From UBA8886 sp963578705 (GTDB lineage: Archaea; Thermoplasmatota; Poseidoniia; MGIII; CG-Epi1), in assembly GCA_963578705.1 (NCBI GenBank), contig CAUZDT010000007.1:1-29949 (forward strand): a DNA stretch of 29,949 nucleotides, read 5' to 3'. Positions 28,328-29,949 of the stretch are shown here, in pieces (the stretch's first letter is position 1; every line of letters starts with the position of its first letter). The position numbers and the translations under genes are program-made. The notes beneath the pieces were generated by a model, which saw nothing but the letters and a program-made list of their open reading frames with translations, had not been told where the DNA came from and made no database searches.

Positions 28328-29949
28328 TGGCGCGTAGCGACACCATCCGGGCGCTCGAGCGGCGCGGTATGGCGCGGCCACTGGCTTCCAAGGCGGCCGA
28401 CGCGGGCGAACAGCTCGGCACACTCAAGAAAGCGAGCCTCGCGAAGCTGCGCAAGCTCTTCAGCTTCCGCGAAATCCTGGAAGTCATCGAGTCCGTCGGC
28501 AACCGCAAGGTCGACCGCGAGGAGGTCGTCGCTGGCGCCCTCGAAGAGGAGAAGTCGGGCGATGGCCCCTTCTCAGCCGACGCCGCGCTGCGGAGGGTCG
28601 AGAAGAAGCTGGGCGTAATCTGGTCGCTGCCGGACGGTTACACGATTGACGCGATTAACGAACATGTCGCCTCGAAGGGTGAAGTGCTGCTGGGAGTCGC
28701 GTTCCCGATTAACGCGCGGCAGTTCCGCTACCCCTTCAGCGGCTACGTCTACCTCAAGGAACACCACGGCATCCGCTACCTCTCGGTAATTTCCGAGGTG
28801 CTCTCGTTCGACCGCCCCGGCACCCCCGAGGAAGAAGAACTGCTGCTGCCGGCCCACGCTGAGGAACCTTACGTTACATTCCTGCGCATCGAGCGAATGG
28901 TGCCGCTGCCGCGTACGCTACGGCTGGATGAGTTCCACAAGATGGACGGCACCCCCGTCCGCTCGGCCCGCAACTACACGCAGGTCGAGGACTCGTTTGA
29001 CCTGTCGCGCGACCGACTGCGCTTCGAGCAGGAGCGTATCAACGCGCAGCGCATCTACACCGAACTCGGTTTCTCCGAGAAAACGGCGCAGGGCCTCTTC
29101 GCTGGCGGACTCTACCACCCTGCGCAGGCGGCCGCCGCCACCAACGAGGAGTTGAAGGACGCCGACGTCCCGATGTCGCGGCTGCCGGAGTTCCGCACGG
29201 CGGTCGAGGAGGCTGCTGCGAAGGCGCTGGCCGAGCCGGCCAAGGCACCGAGCAAAGGCGTCGAAGTTGCCGACCTGGAAGAAGAGGAAGATGCTGGCCG
29301 CAAACTCAACCCGTTCCGCGTCCGCGCGCTCAAGCTGGCGGAGGGGCTCCCGAGCCACTACGTCGAGGAAATCGCGCGCAGCGCCGGGAAAAAGCGTCTG
29401 AAGACCAAGGGCGTCAAGGAACTGGTGGCCACCTTTAGCGAGCTGGTCGCTGCTGAGGAAAAACTGCAGCAGGCGCTCGCGAAAGCGAAGGCGACGCTGC
29501 CGCAGGGTATCGTACGGCAGCTGGCCGAAAAGACGGCGGGCCTCAAGCTGAGCGCGAAGCAGTTCGGCGAGATTGCGAAGCTGGCGCTGGAGCAATATGG
29601 CCGCTCGCAGGTCGACGCCACCGAGGCGGTCGGCATCCTTGCGGCACAGTCGATTGGCGAGCCGGGGACGCAGATGACCATGCGTACCTTCCACTACGCT
29701 GGTGTCGCCGAAATGAATGTCACGCTGGGGCTGCCACGGCTAATCGAGATTGTCGACGCGCGGCGCGAACCCAAAACTCCAATCATGGAGGTCTACCTCG
29801 AGCCGCAGTTCGCCACCGACCGCAAGGTGGCGCTGGACGTCGCGGCGCGAATTGAGGCGCGGTCGGTCAGCAGCCTAGCGCGTATCCGCACCGACATGAC
29901 CAACCTGCGGCTGATTATCGAGCCGGACCCGAAGGAGCTAAAGGCGTGC
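28327..29949 (+). CDS. rpoA2: DNA-directed RNA polymerase subunit A'' with long N-terminal extension (3' end outside window)
   Basis: C-terminal part of the largest subunit; 541 residues are in the window and the frame is still open at the end. The canonical A'' start (LPQGIVRQLAEK, then EAVGILAAQSIGEPGTQMTM) appears only from about residues 390 and 432, whereas archaeal A'' proteins normally reach that motif within the first 50-100 residues. The extra part comprises: a helical start (about 1-60, LRKLFSFREILEVIESVG); a beta-rich block (about 110-235, LLGVAFPINARQFRYPFSGYVYLK, then YLSVISEVLSF and YVTFLRIERMVPLPRTLRLDEF); a helical, HhH-like block (about 240-315, YTELGFSEKTAQGLFAGGL); an acidic linker; and a further HhH-like stretch (about 338-372). 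No frameshift or stop separates it from the A'' core. Confidence 0.95.
   Translation, partial: MARSDTIRALERRGMARPLASKAADAGEQLGTLKKASLAKLRKLFSFREILEVIESVGNRKVDREEVVAGALEEEKSGDGPFSADAALRRVEKKLGVIWSLPDGYTIDAINEHVASKGEVLLGVAFPINARQFRYPFSGYVYLKEHHGIRYLSVISEVLSFDRPGTPEEEELLLPAHAEEPYVTFLRIERMVPLPRTLRLDEFHKMDGTPVRSARNYTQVEDSFDLSRDRLRFEQERINAQRIYTELGFSEKTAQGLFAGGLYHPAQAAAATNEELKDADVPMSRLPEFRTAVEEAAAKALAEPAKAPSKGVEVADLEEEEDAGRKLNPFRVRALKLAEGLPSHYVEEIARSAGKKRLKTKGVKELVATFSELVAAEEKLQQALAKAKATLPQGIVRQLAEKTAGLKLSAKQFGEIAKLALEQYGRSQVDATEAVGILAAQSIGEPGTQMTMRTFHYAGVAEMNVTLGLPRLIEIVDARREPKTPIMEVYLEPQFATDRKVALDVAARIEARSVSSLARIRTDMTNLRLIIEPDPKELKAC

Noticed and set aside
1..29949. Insertion sequences, integrases, prophage or toxin-antitoxin genes
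   Set aside because: None seen: no transposase, integrase or terminal repeats; both tRNA genes are intact and not flanked by recombinase genes.

Overview
The window is about 30 kb of GC-rich archaeal chromosome (roughly 60-65 % GC by eye, not counted). Archaeal markers are rpoH, a single fused rpoB, and an RpoA'/RpoA'' pair in the order rpoH-rpoB-rpoA1-rpoA2, plus radB, a UbiA-family ether-lipid prenyltransferase, archaeal tRNAs and TATA boxes about 25 bp before start codons. Fused RpoB, PKD repeats with a PGF-CTERM-like tail and a marine-type enzyme set suggest a Thermoplasmatota lineage, perhaps Marine Group II/III. The lineage is inference; no 16S gene is present.

Layout. 1-4191: 3' part of ileS, a zinc-ribbon protein, a beta-CASP metallo-beta-lactamase nuclease and cofactor-dependent phosphoglycerate mutase, tightly spaced on +. 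4223-5905: a small unknown gene (-), tRNA-Gln(TTG) and a secreted M28 peptidase. 5890-10026: M32 carboxypeptidase (-), secreted purple-acid-phosphatase-like enzyme (+), radB (-) and a LOG/TIGR00725-type Rossmann protein (+). 10023-14495 (-): a 1490-residue, very acidic modular surface protein with six copies of a CxC module, two copies each of two other modules, four PKD domains and a PGF-CTERM-like anchor. 14551-16163 (-): unknown protein, PduO-type cobalamin adenosyltransferase, unknown protein. 16213-17959 (+): a 4HBT thioesterase, a 480-bp gene-free stretch with a candidate structured RNA on -, and UbiA. 17963-19699 (+): an ArsR-family regulator with a palindromic operator, a VOC protein, a DmeF-like cation exporter and a 31-residue peptide with eight cysteines, a plausible metal-handling locus. 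19696-21684 (-): GlpX-type fructose bisphosphatase and class I aldolase, a gluconeogenic pair. 21864-29949 (+): tRNA-Lys(TTT) and the RNA polymerase operon, running off the window inside rpoA2.

The points most worth following are: an extension of about 390 residues ahead of the RpoA'' core; loss of all four expected cysteines of the RpoB C-terminal zinc site; the structured-RNA candidate at 16673-16984; the Cys-rich micro-protein after the cation exporter; and the mosaic surface protein, which carries an AT-rich insert. Most promoters look leaderless. Convergent genes commonly abut or overlap at their stop codons, so the genome is compact.
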